From assembly GCA_963789535.1 (NCBI GenBank), contig CAWBKU010000004.1:806001-870000 (forward strand): 64,000 nt of DNA, in the 5' to 3' direction. Source of the DNA: CAVXHQ01 sp963789535. Its GTDB lineage: Bacteria > Pseudomonadota > Alphaproteobacteria > Rhodobacterales > Rhodobacteraceae. The number at the start of each line of letters is the position of its first letter. Positions within the stretch are counted from its first letter, which is position 1. This document shows, piece after piece, positions 25,978 to 33,901 of the stretch. Both the position numbers and the translations under genes were made by a program. Under the pieces are notes generated by a model. It saw only the letters and a program-made list of their open reading frames with translations, was not told the origin of the DNA and did not search any database.

Positions 25978-27180
25978 TCATCGCTTCACCAGGCTCCACT
26001 GCGTTACCTGCATCTGCGGCCGCCAGCCGGTCATGCTGCCCACAGGCTCTGCCCGGCTCGCCTGTATCTTTACCAGTTGCCCGCCCAGACGCGCGTGCAG
26101 CGCGATGAGATGTGCCTCGCTCTCCAGCGTCACGGCATTGGCGACGAGGCGGCCCAGCGGCTTGAGCGCGATAATGCAGGCCTCGGCCACTGCCTCGCTC
26201 AGGCCGCCGCCGATGAAGATCGCGTCGGGCGCGGCGAGGCCCGCGAAAGCCCCGGGTGCCGTGCCTTCGATCAGGTCGAGCCGCGGGGTGCCCAGCGCCA
26301 GCGCATTCGCCGCCGCCATCGCGCGGCGGTCGGCGCGCGGCTCGATACCCGTGGCGCGCGCATAATGCGCGGCCCGCATCCATTCGATCGCGACCGAGCC
26401 CGAGCCGCAGCCGACGTCCCAAAGGTAAGCGCCGCGCATCGGCATCAGTTTGGCAAGCGTCACCGCCCGCACCTCCTGCTTGGTCATGGTGCCGTCGGAC
26501 CGGAACAGCGCGTCGTCGAGACCCGGCACACGCGGCAGGAGGGCGGCACCGGGGGCCGCGACGCAGTCGACGGCCAGCGTGTTGAACGCCGGCACGACAT
26601 GGTCCCAGGTCTCGGCCACGCCGTCGAACCGCGTCTCCTGCGCGCCGCCCATCGCCCCCAGCACGGACATCGGCGAGGCGCCAAAGCCGCGTTCGGTGAG
26701 GAAGGCGGCGATCCGGGCGGGCGTTTCGGCGCCGGTGGTGAGGATGAGGAGCCGCGCGTCGGGCTGGATGAAGGCGATCATCTGCTCGACCGGGCGGCCG
26801 TGGACGGTGAGGGTCTCGACGTCGGCAAGGCTCCAGCCCATGCGGGCGGCGGCGAGCTGGAAGGCGGAGAGCTGCGGGTGATAGACGATCTCGGACGCCG
26901 GGATCGCGGTGCCGATGCGGGCGCCGACCGAGAACCAGAGGGGATCGCCGGTGACGAGGACGACGACGCGGCGCCCCCGCTGGGCGCGGATCGTGTCGAT
27001 CATCGCATCGAAGGGCGAAGGCCAGGCGAGCCGTTCGGCGGCGATATCCGGCGCGAGGTCGTGATGCCGGTCGCCGCCGAGGATCACCTCGGCCGCCTCG
27101 ACGACGGCGCGGGTGGCGGGGGTCAGGCCCGCCATGCCGTCCTCGCCGATGCCGACGATGTGCAGCCAGGGCGCGGTCAT
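25978..27180 (-). CDS. cobL: Precorrin-6Y C5,15-methyltransferase (decarboxylating)
   Basis: A 400-residue fusion of CbiE-like and CbiT-like domains. The N-terminal half has WLHIVGIGEDGMAGLTPATR and VVVLVTGDPLWFSVGARIGT; the C-terminal half is a Rossmann methyltransferase with MTKQEVRAVTLAKLMP and LWDVGCGSGSVAIEWMRAA. CobL methylates C5 and C15 and decarboxylates the C12 acetate side chain. Length is typical for CobL. Start ATG 27180. The gap to cobH holds a double-hairpin repeat. Confidence 0.95.
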   Translation of the reverse strand: MTAPWLHIVGIGEDGMAGLTPATRAVVEAAEVILGGDRHHDLAPDIAAERLAWPSPFDAMIDTIRAQRGRRVVVLVTGDPLWFSVGARIGTAIPASEIVYHPQLSAFQLAAARMGWSLADVETLTVHGRPVEQMIAFIQPDARLLILTTGAETPARIAAFLTERGFGASPMSVLGAMGGAQETRFDGVAETWDHVVPAFNTLAVDCVAAPGAALLPRVPGLDDALFRSDGTMTKQEVRAVTLAKLMPMRGAYLWDVGCGSGSVAIEWMRAAHYARATGIEPRADRRAMAAANALALGTPRLDLIEGTAPGAFAGLAAPDAIFIGGGLSEAVAEACIIALKPLGRLVANAVTLESEAHLIALHARLGGQLVKIQASRAEPVGSMTGWRPQMQVTQWSLVKR

Positions 27181-27208
27181 GACGGGGTCCGCCCGCCGCA
27201 GCCGGGCC

Positions 27209-27250
27209 GGACTTTTTCAAAAAGTCCGAGACGAAGTTTTTGATAGTCGT
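27209..27250. repeat. Double-hairpin intergenic element (copy C)
   Basis: A perfect hairpin GGACTTTT-TCA-AAAAGTCC (27209-27227), linker GAGACG and a decayed second T-rich hairpin to about 27250, filling the gap between cobH and cobL. Same plan as copies near 2930, 21999 and 55389. Confidence 0.55.
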
Positions 27251-27253
27251 CGC

Positions 27254-27898
27254 TCATGGGGTCGCCGTTTCGCCCGGCAGCCCGGCGGCAAGCGCGTTGA
27301 CCGCTGCCGAGGCCATCGCCGAGCCGCCCCTGCGGCCCTTCAGGGCCACGAAATCGCAGCCGCGAGGTTCGGCGGCAAGCTCGGCCTTGCTTTCGGCCGC
27401 ACCGACGAAGCCGACGGGAAAGCCGAGGATGATCGCCGGGCGCGCGGCGCCGGCATCGAGCGCCTCGAGCAGATGGAAGAGGGCGGTTGGCGCATTGCCG
27501 ATGGCGACGACCGCGCCCGCCAGGTGCGGCAGCCAGAGGTCGACCGCCGCCGCCGAGCGGGTGGTGCCGAGACGGGTGGCACGGTCGGGCACTTCTGCGT
27601 CGTTCAGCGTGACGATGACCCGGTTGTCGCGCGGCAAGGCAGGCCGGATGACGCCTGCCGCGACCATCTCGCAGTCGCACAGGATCGGGGCGCCCGCGCG
27701 AAGGGCCGCGATCCCCGCCGCCGCGGCGCCCGGCGAAAACGCCAGCCGGTCGGCGATCTCGATCATGCCGCAGGCGTGGATCAGCCGCGTGACCAACGGT
27801 TGCATCTCGGGCGCGAAGCGTTCGAGGCGCGCCTCGCGGCGCACGGTCGCGAAGCTCGCGGCATAGATCGCGGCGGGATCCTTGAGGTAGGGGCGCAA
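27254..27898 (-). CDS. cobH: Precorrin-8X methylmutase
   Basis: A 214-residue CobH/CbiC protein that moves the C11 methyl to C12, giving hydrogenobyrinate or the cobyrinate equivalent. Motifs: LVTRLIHACGMIEIADRLAF with the catalytic His, GAPILCDCEMVAAGV, VAIGNAPTALFHLLEAL, and GFPVGFVGAAESKAEL. The start appears to be TTG at 27898 (reads MRPYLKDPAAIYAAS). Upstream on the same strand is cbiX, with a 38-bp repeat between them. Confidence 0.95.
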   Translation of the reverse strand: MRPYLKDPAAIYAASFATVRREARLERFAPEMQPLVTRLIHACGMIEIADRLAFSPGAAAAGIAALRAGAPILCDCEMVAAGVIRPALPRDNRVIVTLNDAEVPDRATRLGTTRSAAAVDLWLPHLAGAVVAIGNAPTALFHLLEALDAGAARPAIILGFPVGFVGAAESKAELAAEPRGCDFVALKGRRGGSAMASAAVNALAAGLPGETATP

Positions 27899-27925
27899 TG
27901 GGCGGCCTTTGCGGGGGGGGCCGGG

Positions 27926-27963
27926 GTCGGAGCCTCCGGCGGGAGTTGTTGCGGCAACGTGAA
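27926..27963. repeat. 38-bp dispersed element (copy 2, inverted)
   Basis: Reverse complement of the element at 25907-25944, reading CGGAGCCTCCGGCGGGAGTT then GTTGCGGCAACGTGAA on the plus strand. It lies between cbiX and cobH. Confidence 0.7.
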
Positions 27964-27975
27964 GGCGGGGCGGGG

Positions 27976-29352
27976 TCAGGTCTTGCGCGTCGAACGCGCA
28001 CTTTCGGGGCCATGCGGGTGGCGGGCGTGGGGGTAGACGGGGTGGTCGTGCGCGTGAGGGGCATGGTGGTGATGAACGTGGTCGTCGTCGTGGTCGTGCC
28101 TGTGGCGATGATCGTGCCCGTGGTCGTGCGCGTGGTCGTGCCCGTGGTCATGCGCGTGGTCGTGCCCGTGGTCATGCGCGCCGTGGTGGTGGTGATCGTG
28201 GCCGTGGTCTGCGCGCTCGAGCCGACACAGGCCGGTGCAGAAGCTGTCGCAGAGTGCGCAGTCGGCGACGTTCGAGCCCGGCGCGCTCGCACCCTGTCCC
28301 TCGACGTGGTGGTGGTGGCTTTCCTGCACGGCACCGACCTCGGCCTCGAACCCCAGGACCGCCGAGCGGTATTTGCACATCACGCAGAGCGGCGGCGGGG
28401 CGTCGGCGAAGGCGGGGTGGTCGCGGCGGGCATCGGCCGGGATCACGATCGGCGCACCGTCCGTCGCGGCGAGCACCTGAGTGCGGTAAGCGCAGGTGGC
28501 GCAATTTGGCGGCAGGATACTGCCCGCGATCTCGGTGACGCGCTCGGCAAAGGTCTCGAGCACCTGTGGATGATCGCCGAGGTAGCCCGCCTTGACGAAG
28601 GCGATGTCGGGATGGGCGGCGGCGACGCGGTCGGTGAAGCCGTAGATGCGGTCGATCAGGATGCCCGAGAACAGGAAATAGGGAAACACGACGATCCGCC
28701 GGTAGCCCAGCCGCGCCGCATGGGAAAGGCAGGGCTCGACCAGCGGAAAGGTGACGCCGGAAAACCCGACCTCGAGCCAGCCGAACCCGAGGCCCTCGTG
28801 CAGCAGGCGCGCCACCTTGGCGACGTTGCCGTTGGCGTCCGGGTCGGACGCGCCGCGGCCGATGACGACGAGGCAGGTCTCGTGCAGGGGCACGGGGGCC
28901 ATCGCGTCCGCCTGCGCGACCGCCTCGGCGATCCGCGCCCCTGCGGCGGCGATCATCCGCGGGTCGACGCCGAGTTCGCGGCCATAGCGCACCTCGATCC
29001 CGTGCGTCGCGGCATAGGTGTTCAGCACCGTGGGGATGTCGTTCTTGGCGTGCATCGCGGCGAACAGCATCCCCGGCACGGCGAGGATCCGCTCGCATCC
29101 CGCGAGACGCAGCCGGTCGAGGCCGTCGCGCAGCACCGGGTTGGCGAACTCGAGATAGCCATAGTCGACCAGCCAGTCGGCGGGCAGCAGCGCAGGGAGT
29201 TTCTCGGCCAGCACCGCGAACTCGTCGACCGCCGACTGGCTGCGCGAGCCGTGGCCGCAGATCATCACGCCGGTCTTCGGGCCAGTCGTGGAGCCAGTCT
29301 GGGAGCCAGTCTGGGGGCCAATCTGGAGGCCAGTCGGGGCGTCGAGGGTCAT
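27976..29352 (-). CDS. cbiX: Sirohydrochlorin cobaltochelatase CbiX, long form with His-rich tail
   Basis: A 458-residue protein. Residues 29-280 are two CbiX repeats: MICGHGSRSQSAVDEF with metal-ligand H34, MLFAAMHAKNDIPTVL (H101), and FPYFLFSGILIDRIYGFTD in the second half. Residues 284-376 carry eight Cys in CATC, CVMC and CALCDSFCTGLC, suggesting an Fe-S cluster or metal site. Residues 383-447 are dominated by HDHGHDHAHD-type repeats. CbiX inserts cobalt into sirohydrochlorin; the tail probably stores or hands over Co(II)/Ni(II). The N-terminal 29 residues are a Gly/Thr/Gln repeat from a 12-bp DNA repeat, so Met30 could be the ancestral start. The start overlaps the upstream gene's stop (ATGA). 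Confidence 0.9.
   Translation of the reverse strand: MTLDAPTGLQIGPQTGSQTGSTTGPKTGVMICGHGSRSQSAVDEFAVLAEKLPALLPADWLVDYGYLEFANPVLRDGLDRLRLAGCERILAVPGMLFAAMHAKNDIPTVLNTYAATHGIEVRYGRELGVDPRMIAAAGARIAEAVAQADAMAPVPLHETCLVVIGRGASDPDANGNVAKVARLLHEGLGFGWLEVGFSGVTFPLVEPCLSHAARLGYRRIVVFPYFLFSGILIDRIYGFTDRVAAAHPDIAFVKAGYLGDHPQVLETFAERVTEIAGSILPPNCATCAYRTQVLAATDGAPIVIPADARRDHPAFADAPPPLCVMCKYRSAVLGFEAEVGAVQESHHHHVEGQGASAPGSNVADCALCDSFCTGLCRLERADHGHDHHHHGAHDHGHDHAHDHGHDHAHDHGHDHRHRHDHDDDHVHHHHAPHAHDHPVYPHARHPHGPESARSTRKT
28108..28190. repeat. 24-bp tandem repeat encoding the CbiX His tail
   Basis: About three copies of a unit beginning GCCCGTGGTCATGCGCGTGG encode alternating HDHGHDHA on the minus strand. 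Units differ by single bases, as expected for slippage. Confidence 0.7.
29279..29338. repeat. 12-bp tandem repeat at the cbiX 5' end
   Basis: Four to five copies of a GGAGCCAGTCTG-like unit encode the GPQTGSQTGSTTGPKTG stretch just after the start codon. Imperfect units and low-complexity product suggest slippage growth and likely length variation between strains. Confidence 0.7.
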
Positions 29353-29600
29353 GCCGCCTGTTCCTGATCCGGGGCGCTGTCGGCGTCCTCAGCCGCCGCG
29401 TCCGCCGCGTCCGGAGTATCCCGCCGCGCGCCCTTCCACGCGCCCCACAGCCCGGCGAGGATCGCCAGACCGATGGCGATGCCCGCAACCCAATGGTCGT
29501 GGCCTCCGGCATCGGCCAGATGACCGGGGTCGGCGACGGCAGGGGCCGCCGGAAACGCGGCGGTCGCGGCAAGGACGAGGATCAGGGAATGGCGTGTCAT
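29349..29600 (-). CDS. Small His-containing membrane protein (likely DUF6732 family)
   Basis: An 83-residue protein: signal peptide (LILVLAATAAFPAAPAVA), a short GHLADAGGHDHW segment, one transmembrane helix (VAGIAIGLAILAGLWGAW), then an acidic tail rich in Asp, Ala and Glu. It overlaps the cbiX start by four bases, so both are translated together. His residues facing the periplasm next to a cobaltochelatase suggest a role in cobalt handling, but this is inference. I recall similar small proteins, named DUF6732, in Rhodobacteraceae cobalamin clusters. Confidence 0.75.
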   Translation of the reverse strand: MTRHSLILVLAATAAFPAAPAVADPGHLADAGGHDHWVAGIAIGLAILAGLWGAWKGARRDTPDAADAAAEDADSAPDQEQAA

Positions 29601-29839
29601 GGGTTCTCTCCGGTGCGGGCAGACCGGAGGAACCCCGCGCCGGGGGTATCGACGACGTGCAGCGGATGGTCCCCGTCAGGGTCGACCGCGCAGCACCACC
29701 GCTCCGGCCCGTAGGCTTCGTCCTCCCTGCTATAGGACGCCCGACCGCGCGGCGCAAACCGTAATGCGGCGGCGACCGGGCCGAAAGCGACGGATAAGAC
29801 CGTACTGAGGGCGGCACGCAACTGTGCGCCCATGCACAA
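29597..29839 (-). CDS. Possible small protein upstream of the cobalamin operon
   Basis: An open frame of 80 codons whose TGA overlaps the ATG of the next gene (ATGA), as between other genes here. The last 45 codons (EDEAYGPERWCCAVDPDGDH onwards) end mostly in G or C like true genes, and the peptide does not look low-complexity. The first 35 codons are less convincing, so the start may be later. I recognise no family. If not a gene, this 315-base stretch (29601-29916) is an untranslated leader and promoter region; I looked for a cobalamin riboswitch core and did not find one. Confidence 0.35.
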   Translation of the reverse strand: MCMGAQLRAALSTVLSVAFGPVAAALRFAPRGRASYSREDEAYGPERWCCAVDPDGDHPLHVVDTPGAGFLRSARTGENP

Positions 29840-29916
29840 GGGGCTGCGCTGACCGTTCGGTTTGTGCGCTGGCCTGCAGGGCCTATGTCAGGGACAGACG
29901 ACAATCGGAGGAAGCG

Positions 29917-30915
29917 ATGGGACATCTGGTGGACGGCGTCTGGCACGATGAATGGTACGACACGTCAGGGACCGGCGGCGCGTTCCGGCGCTCGACAGCG
30001 GGGCACCGCAACTGGATCACCCCCGACGGCGCCCCCGGCCCGTCGGGCAACGGCGGTTTCGCCGCCGCATCCGGGCGATACCACCTCTATGTGAGCCATG
30101 CCTGCCCCTGGGCGCACCGGACGCTGATCTTTCGACGGCTCAAAGGCCTCGAGGAGCACATCGGCGTCTCGGTGGTGCATCCCGACATGCTGTCGGATGG
30201 CTGGACGTTTGCGACCGACTTTCCTGGCGCCACCGGCGACACCCTCTTCGGCCTGCCGTTCCTGCGCGACCTCTATGTCCGCAACGATCCGACGGTATCG
30301 GGCCGCGTCACGGTGCCGGTCCTGTGGGACAAGGAGGGCGGCACGATCGTGTCGAACGAAAGCTCCGAGATCATCCGCATGTTCGATGCCGCCTTCGACG
30401 GGCTGACCGGCAACACCGACAGCTATTGGCCCGAAGACCTGCGCGACGCCATCGCGCCGGTGAACGACCGGATCTACGACACGCTGAACAACGGCGTCTA
30501 CAAATCCGGCTTCGCCACCACCCAGGATGCGTACGACGCAGCGGTCGTGCCGCTTTTCGAGACGCTCGACTGGCTCGAGGGGCGTCTGGCGACGCATCGC
30601 TATCTGATGGGGGACCGCGTGACCGAGGCGGACTGGCGCCTGTTCACGACGCTGATCCGGTTCGACGCGGTCTACCACGGCCATTTCAAATGCAACCGGC
30701 GGCGCATCGTCGATTTTCCGAACCTCTGGGGCTATACCCGCGAACTCTATCAGTGGGACACGCCGCAAGGCCCGATCGCCGATCTGGTTCACCTCGACCA
30801 CATAACCCGGCACTACCACTTCAGCCACGAGACGATAAATCCGCATCGGATCGTGCCGGTCGGCCCGGTTCTGGATCTGGCGATGCCGCATGGGCGCGAG
30901 GGGATCGGCGATTGA
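29917..30915 (+). CDS. Glutathionyl-hydroquinone reductase (Xi-class glutathione transferase)
   Basis: A 332-residue protein of the YqjG/ECM4 type. The catalytic Cys is in YVSHACPWAHRTLIF (C63), with VPVLWDKEGGTIVSNESSEI in the thioredoxin-like domain and the C-terminal helical domain GDRVTEADWRLFTTLIRFD. The enzyme reduces glutathionyl-hydroquinones using glutathione, in detoxification of quinones. ATG 29917 has GGAGGAAG upstream. It is divergent from the cobalamin operon. Confidence 0.93.
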   Translation: MGHLVDGVWHDEWYDTSGTGGAFRRSTAGHRNWITPDGAPGPSGNGGFAAASGRYHLYVSHACPWAHRTLIFRRLKGLEEHIGVSVVHPDMLSDGWTFATDFPGATGDTLFGLPFLRDLYVRNDPTVSGRVTVPVLWDKEGGTIVSNESSEIIRMFDAAFDGLTGNTDSYWPEDLRDAIAPVNDRIYDTLNNGVYKSGFATTQDAYDAAVVPLFETLDWLEGRLATHRYLMGDRVTEADWRLFTTLIRFDAVYHGHFKCNRRRIVDFPNLWGYTRELYQWDTPQGPIADLVHLDHITRHYHFSHETINPHRIVPVGPVLDLAMPHGREGIGD

Positions 30916-31085
30916 CGGCGACGCCGGGGCGGCGCGCGGCGGATTCCGTCGGCGCCGCGGCGCCGTGGCCGCAGATCCGGCGTTGTCCGGCGACGGTTGA
31001 TCGCCTAGCATCCGAGGATATGACCTGGAAAGGGCGGGCGGGCAGATTCCCGCCGCCGGTCCGATCCGCGGAGCAGGAGGCGCAG

Positions 31086-31721
31086 ATGTTCGTCAGACCG
31101 ATCGTTACCGCAGCGGCAACGTCGCTGTCGATGCTGGGACTGGCCCGGGGTGCGGCGGCGCAGGATCTGGCAGCGCAATACCTCGCCGCTGCCGCCGCGT
31201 TCCAGCCGACCGGCAGCGTTTTCGATCCGGACCTGTCCCGCCAGGCGATCGCCCGGCTCATGGACGATATCGTCGGGCGGTGGGTTCCGATGACTCCGCT
31301 GCTAGCCGGCAACGCGGATTTCGACGCTGGCCCGGAAGCCGCGGCACTCGTTTCGGAAACGTCCGATAGCGCCTGCGCGCGCGAGAATATTGCGCAGGCC
31401 CTTTCCGTGACGAGCCCCTACCGGTTCGAATTGTTGCGGCGCTATACGCGCGACGGCCAGGACAACGGCCTGGCGACTGTCTATACGCACATGCGCTACA
31501 ATCTGTTCTTCCGCGAAACGGATGAGGCTGCCTATCTCGAGTATCTGGGCGTCCGCGATCCCGAAACCGGCGAGGACCGCATCGCCACGGGTGCCATGCT
31601 CGACAGCTCGGCGCCGACCCGGATCGGCCCGGTCGCGATCTATCACCCTTCGGAGGACGTGCTGGTGGTTCAACCGGACTATGGCCCCGCCGAGATATAC
31701 CTGCGCTGCCCCGGCCCGTGA
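31086..31721 (+). CDS. Hypothetical secreted protein
   Basis: A 211-residue protein with a signal peptide (PIVTAAATSLSMLGLARGAA, cleavage near AAAQDL, residue 26). The mature part has no recognised domain; it includes FDPDLSRQAIARLMDDIVGR and ends VVQPDYGPAEIYLRCPGP, with two Cys. AGGAGG precedes ATG 31086, supporting the start. It is probably periplasmic. No operon partner is evident; it converges on the receiver-like gene. Confidence 0.75.
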   Translation: MFVRPIVTAAATSLSMLGLARGAAAQDLAAQYLAAAAAFQPTGSVFDPDLSRQAIARLMDDIVGRWVPMTPLLAGNADFDAGPEAAALVSETSDSACARENIAQALSVTSPYRFELLRRYTRDGQDNGLATVYTHMRYNLFFRETDEAAYLEYLGVRDPETGEDRIATGAMLDSSAPTRIGPVAIYHPSEDVLVVQPDYGPAEIYLRCPGP

Positions 31722-31749
31722 CGCGCGCCTGAGCGCATCCAGTCGACCC

Positions 31750-32118
31750 TCAGGTCGCCTGCTGCGCGCCGTAGTGTTCGACCATCGCGGCGATATCCTC
31801 TGGCGGGGTCTGGGTGCGGATGAACGCGCGGGCGTTGGACGTCACCGAAAAGATCGAACCGTCCGAGAAGAACGTCGTGTCGGTCACGAAGATCAGGTTC
31901 GTCGTGGGGTGCCGGTATTGCACGTAGTCGGCCACGGCGAGGGCCGATCCGTTGGCCAGCACCAGGTTGAGCACGATGACGTCGAACCGAACCGCCGACA
32001 CAAGTGCCACGGCGCTGTCCGAACTGCCCGTGACGGATACGGTGAGGCCATGCCGCTCGAGGTGGCGGCGCCAGACCTGCGCCAGCTCGGCGCTGCTCTC
32101 GACGATCAGGACTTTCAC
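31750..32118 (-). CDS. Receiver-like protein lacking phosphorylation residues
   Basis: A 122-residue single-domain protein with the CheY-like fold: beta-1 VKVLIVESSAEL, beta-3 RFDVIVLNLVLANGSALAVA, beta-4 NLIFVTDTTFF. The acidic pocket is ESS instead of two acidic residues, the phosphoacceptor position is Asn51 rather than Asp, and the usual TKP Lys is not obvious near FIRTQTPPED. It probably works by protein interaction without phosphorylation. Start GTG 32118. A perfect CtrA-type box lies about 95 bases upstream. I have a memory of near relatives in roseobacters that keep the Asp, but could not check this. Confidence 0.8.
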   Translation of the reverse strand: MKVLIVESSAELAQVWRRHLERHGLTVSVTGSSDSAVALVSAVRFDVIVLNLVLANGSALAVADYVQYRHPTTNLIFVTDTTFFSDGSIFSVTSNARAFIRTQTPPEDIAAMVEHYGAQQAT

Positions 32119-32494
32119 GAAACAGGCTCCACTCAAACCGAGAAACAATTGGATCGGACCAGGGGCATTGTCGCCCGCGACGTCCTTGCACCCATCACCT
32201 GTCAGAAAGATTAACCACCGGTTAACTGCGACGTCACTCTTTCGAATAGGGCAGATTTTACGAAACTTTAGGCGGAAATCTTCCTACCGGCCTGCCGATA
32301 AAAGGGGGCGGTACCGGTTTTGCGTGTCCTGACCTGTGGACGCCGCAACCGATGGTTGCGACATGGCGGCACAGGCAACAACCGCAGCGCCAGTCAATGC
32401 GCCGCACGCAACTGCCACCCCTTGCAGGTGGCGCGCGATTCGTATTCCTTTCGGACCGCGAATTCCCGCTGCCGACACAGAAACGTGAGGCCCG
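32119..32494. other. 376-base divergent intergenic region
   Basis: No convincing gene. It holds the CtrA-type box at 32211-32225. Nearer the DUF1636 gene are two hairpins, CGCAACC-GAT-GGTTGCG (32344-32360) and GCCACC/GGTGGC (32414-32432), which could form a structured 5' leader. I could not match it to the cobalamin riboswitch consensus. Confidence 0.5.
32211..32225. promoter_or_regulatory. CtrA-type binding site TTAA-N7-TTAA
   Basis: TTAACCACCGGTTAA matches the full CtrA consensus exactly and is itself palindromic except at the centre. It lies 93 bases upstream of the GTG of the receiver-like gene, a reasonable distance for control of that promoter. Confidence 0.65.
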
Positions 32495-32866
32495 ATGACC
32501 ACCTGGATCACCGTCTGCGACACCTGCAAGCGCGAGGGCTGGGCCGAGAGCGGCCGCGACGTCACCGATGGCGCGGCGTTGGCCGGTCTCGTCGAGGCGG
32601 CGGCGGCGGACGTGCCGGACCTGCGGGTCCGCCGCACGTCGTGCCTCATGGGTTGCACCCATGGCTGCAACGTCGCGGTGCAGGCATCGGGCAAGCTGAA
32701 CTATACACTCGGCCGGTTCGACGCGATCGCAGGGGACGCGCAAGCCATCGTCGAGTGGGCGGCACTGCACGCGGCGAGCGAGAGCGGACAGGTGCCCTAC
32801 CGGACCTGGCCCGAGGGTGTGAAAGGCCATTTCGTGACACGTCATCCAGCCCTGCCCCCCGCGTGA
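32495..32866 (+). CDS. DUF1636 family metal-binding protein
   Basis: A 123-residue protein with five conserved-looking Cys: VCDTCKREGW (C8, C11) and RTSCLMGCTHGCNVAV (C50, C54, C58), then LNYTLGRFD. This is the DUF1636 pattern, resembling a thioredoxin-like [2Fe-2S] ferredoxin, often found with cobalamin genes. Here it directly precedes cobC: its TGA overlaps the cobC GTG (GTGA). A role in metal or redox supply for cobalamin synthesis is inferred. Confidence 0.88.
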   Translation: MTTWITVCDTCKREGWAESGRDVTDGAALAGLVEAAAADVPDLRVRRTSCLMGCTHGCNVAVQASGKLNYTLGRFDAIAGDAQAIVEWAALHAASESGQVPYRTWPEGVKGHFVTRHPALPPA

Positions 32867-33840
32867 GGTGCGGTGACCGCAGGCCGATATCCGACGCGCC
32901 GCCGCGCGACCACGGCGGCGGTCTGGACGCGGCCGTCGCCCGCTTCGGCGGCACGCGGGCGGGCTGGATCGACCTGTCGACCGGGATCAACCCGGTGCCC
33001 TATCCGGTCCCGCACCTGCCTGACGGGGTCTGGACGGCGCTGCCCGACGCCGCCGCCACGGCGCGGCTCGAGGCGGCGGCCCGCACCTTCTGGAAGGTCC
33101 CGTCCGGGGCCATGATCGTCGCCGCCCCCGGCGCCTCGGCCCTCATCGCCCGCCTGCCGCTGCTGGCCGCGCCCGGCACCGTCGCGGTGCCCGGCCCGAC
33201 CTACAACGAACACGCCGCCGCGTTCCGCTTTCACGGCTGGGCCGTGGCCGATGGCGATACCGGCGATGACATAGACGCCCGCGTCGTCGTTCACCCCAAC
33301 AACCCCGATGGCCGTCTCTGGCCCCGTCGCGGAACCGCCGCCCTCGAAATCGTCGACGAGAGTTTCTGCGACGTCACGCCCGGCGCCAGCCGCATAACCG
33401 AGACGGCGCGGCCCGGCACTATCGTCCTCAAGAGTTTCGGCAAGTTCTGGGGCCTCGCCGGCCTCCGCCTCGGTTTCGCCATCGGCCATCCGGACACGGT
33501 GACACCGCTGCGCGAACACCTCGGCCCCTGGCCGGTCGCCGGTCCTGCACTGGCGATAGGCGCCGTCGCACTTGCCGACCGGGCGTGGGCCGGGGCCGCG
33601 CGCGACCGTCTGGAAAGGGACGCCAACCGCCTCGACGCCCTTTTGGCCGGGGCCGGGATCGAGACGCTCGGCGGCACCACGCTCTTCCGTCTCTACCGCG
33701 CACCCGACGCCGCTGCCCTCCGGACGCGCTTCGCCCGCGCCCATATCTGGAGCCGGACGTTCCCCTATGCCGCCGACTGGCTGCGCCTCGGCCTGCCGGA
33801 TGGCGCAGGCTGGTCCCGGCTCGCGGCGGCACTGGCGTGA
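32863..33840 (+). CDS. cobC: Threonine-phosphate decarboxylase (CobC)
   Basis: A 325-residue PLP-dependent aminotransferase-fold enzyme. RDHGGGLDAAVARFGG and WIDLSTGINPVPYPVPHLP are typical CobC N-terminal motifs; VVVHPNNPDGRLWPR and IVLKSFGKFWGLAGLRLGFA (PLP Lys) follow. It makes (R)-1-amino-2-propanol O-2-phosphate for the lower-loop linker of cobalamin. Start GTG 32863 overlaps the DUF1636 stop. Followed by cbiB, which uses this product. Confidence 0.92.
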   Translation: MRCGDRRPISDAPPRDHGGGLDAAVARFGGTRAGWIDLSTGINPVPYPVPHLPDGVWTALPDAAATARLEAAARTFWKVPSGAMIVAAPGASALIARLPLLAAPGTVAVPGPTYNEHAAAFRFHGWAVADGDTGDDIDARVVVHPNNPDGRLWPRRGTAALEIVDESFCDVTPGASRITETARPGTIVLKSFGKFWGLAGLRLGFAIGHPDTVTPLREHLGPWPVAGPALAIGAVALADRAWAGAARDRLERDANRLDALLAGAGIETLGGTTLFRLYRAPDAAALRTRFARAHIWSRTFPYAADWLRLGLPDGAGWSRLAAALA

Positions 33841-33901
33841 GCGGTGCCGAAGGGTCGGTGGGGGGGGCGTCGCCGCAGGCGCGCGTCCGCCGCCGGGCGC
33901 G

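Noticed and set aside
27898..29367. A plus-strand frame with repeated VVVPVVMR that looks like a membrane protein
   Set aside because: It is the complement of the His-tail repeats of CbiX; the hydrophobic repeats follow from the codons GTGGTC opposite GACCAC.
29601..29916. Candidate cobalamin riboswitch (CGCAACTGTG on the plus strand near 29817)
   Set aside because: It resembles part of the B12 box but is on the wrong strand for the cob operon, and the flanking conserved segments are absent.
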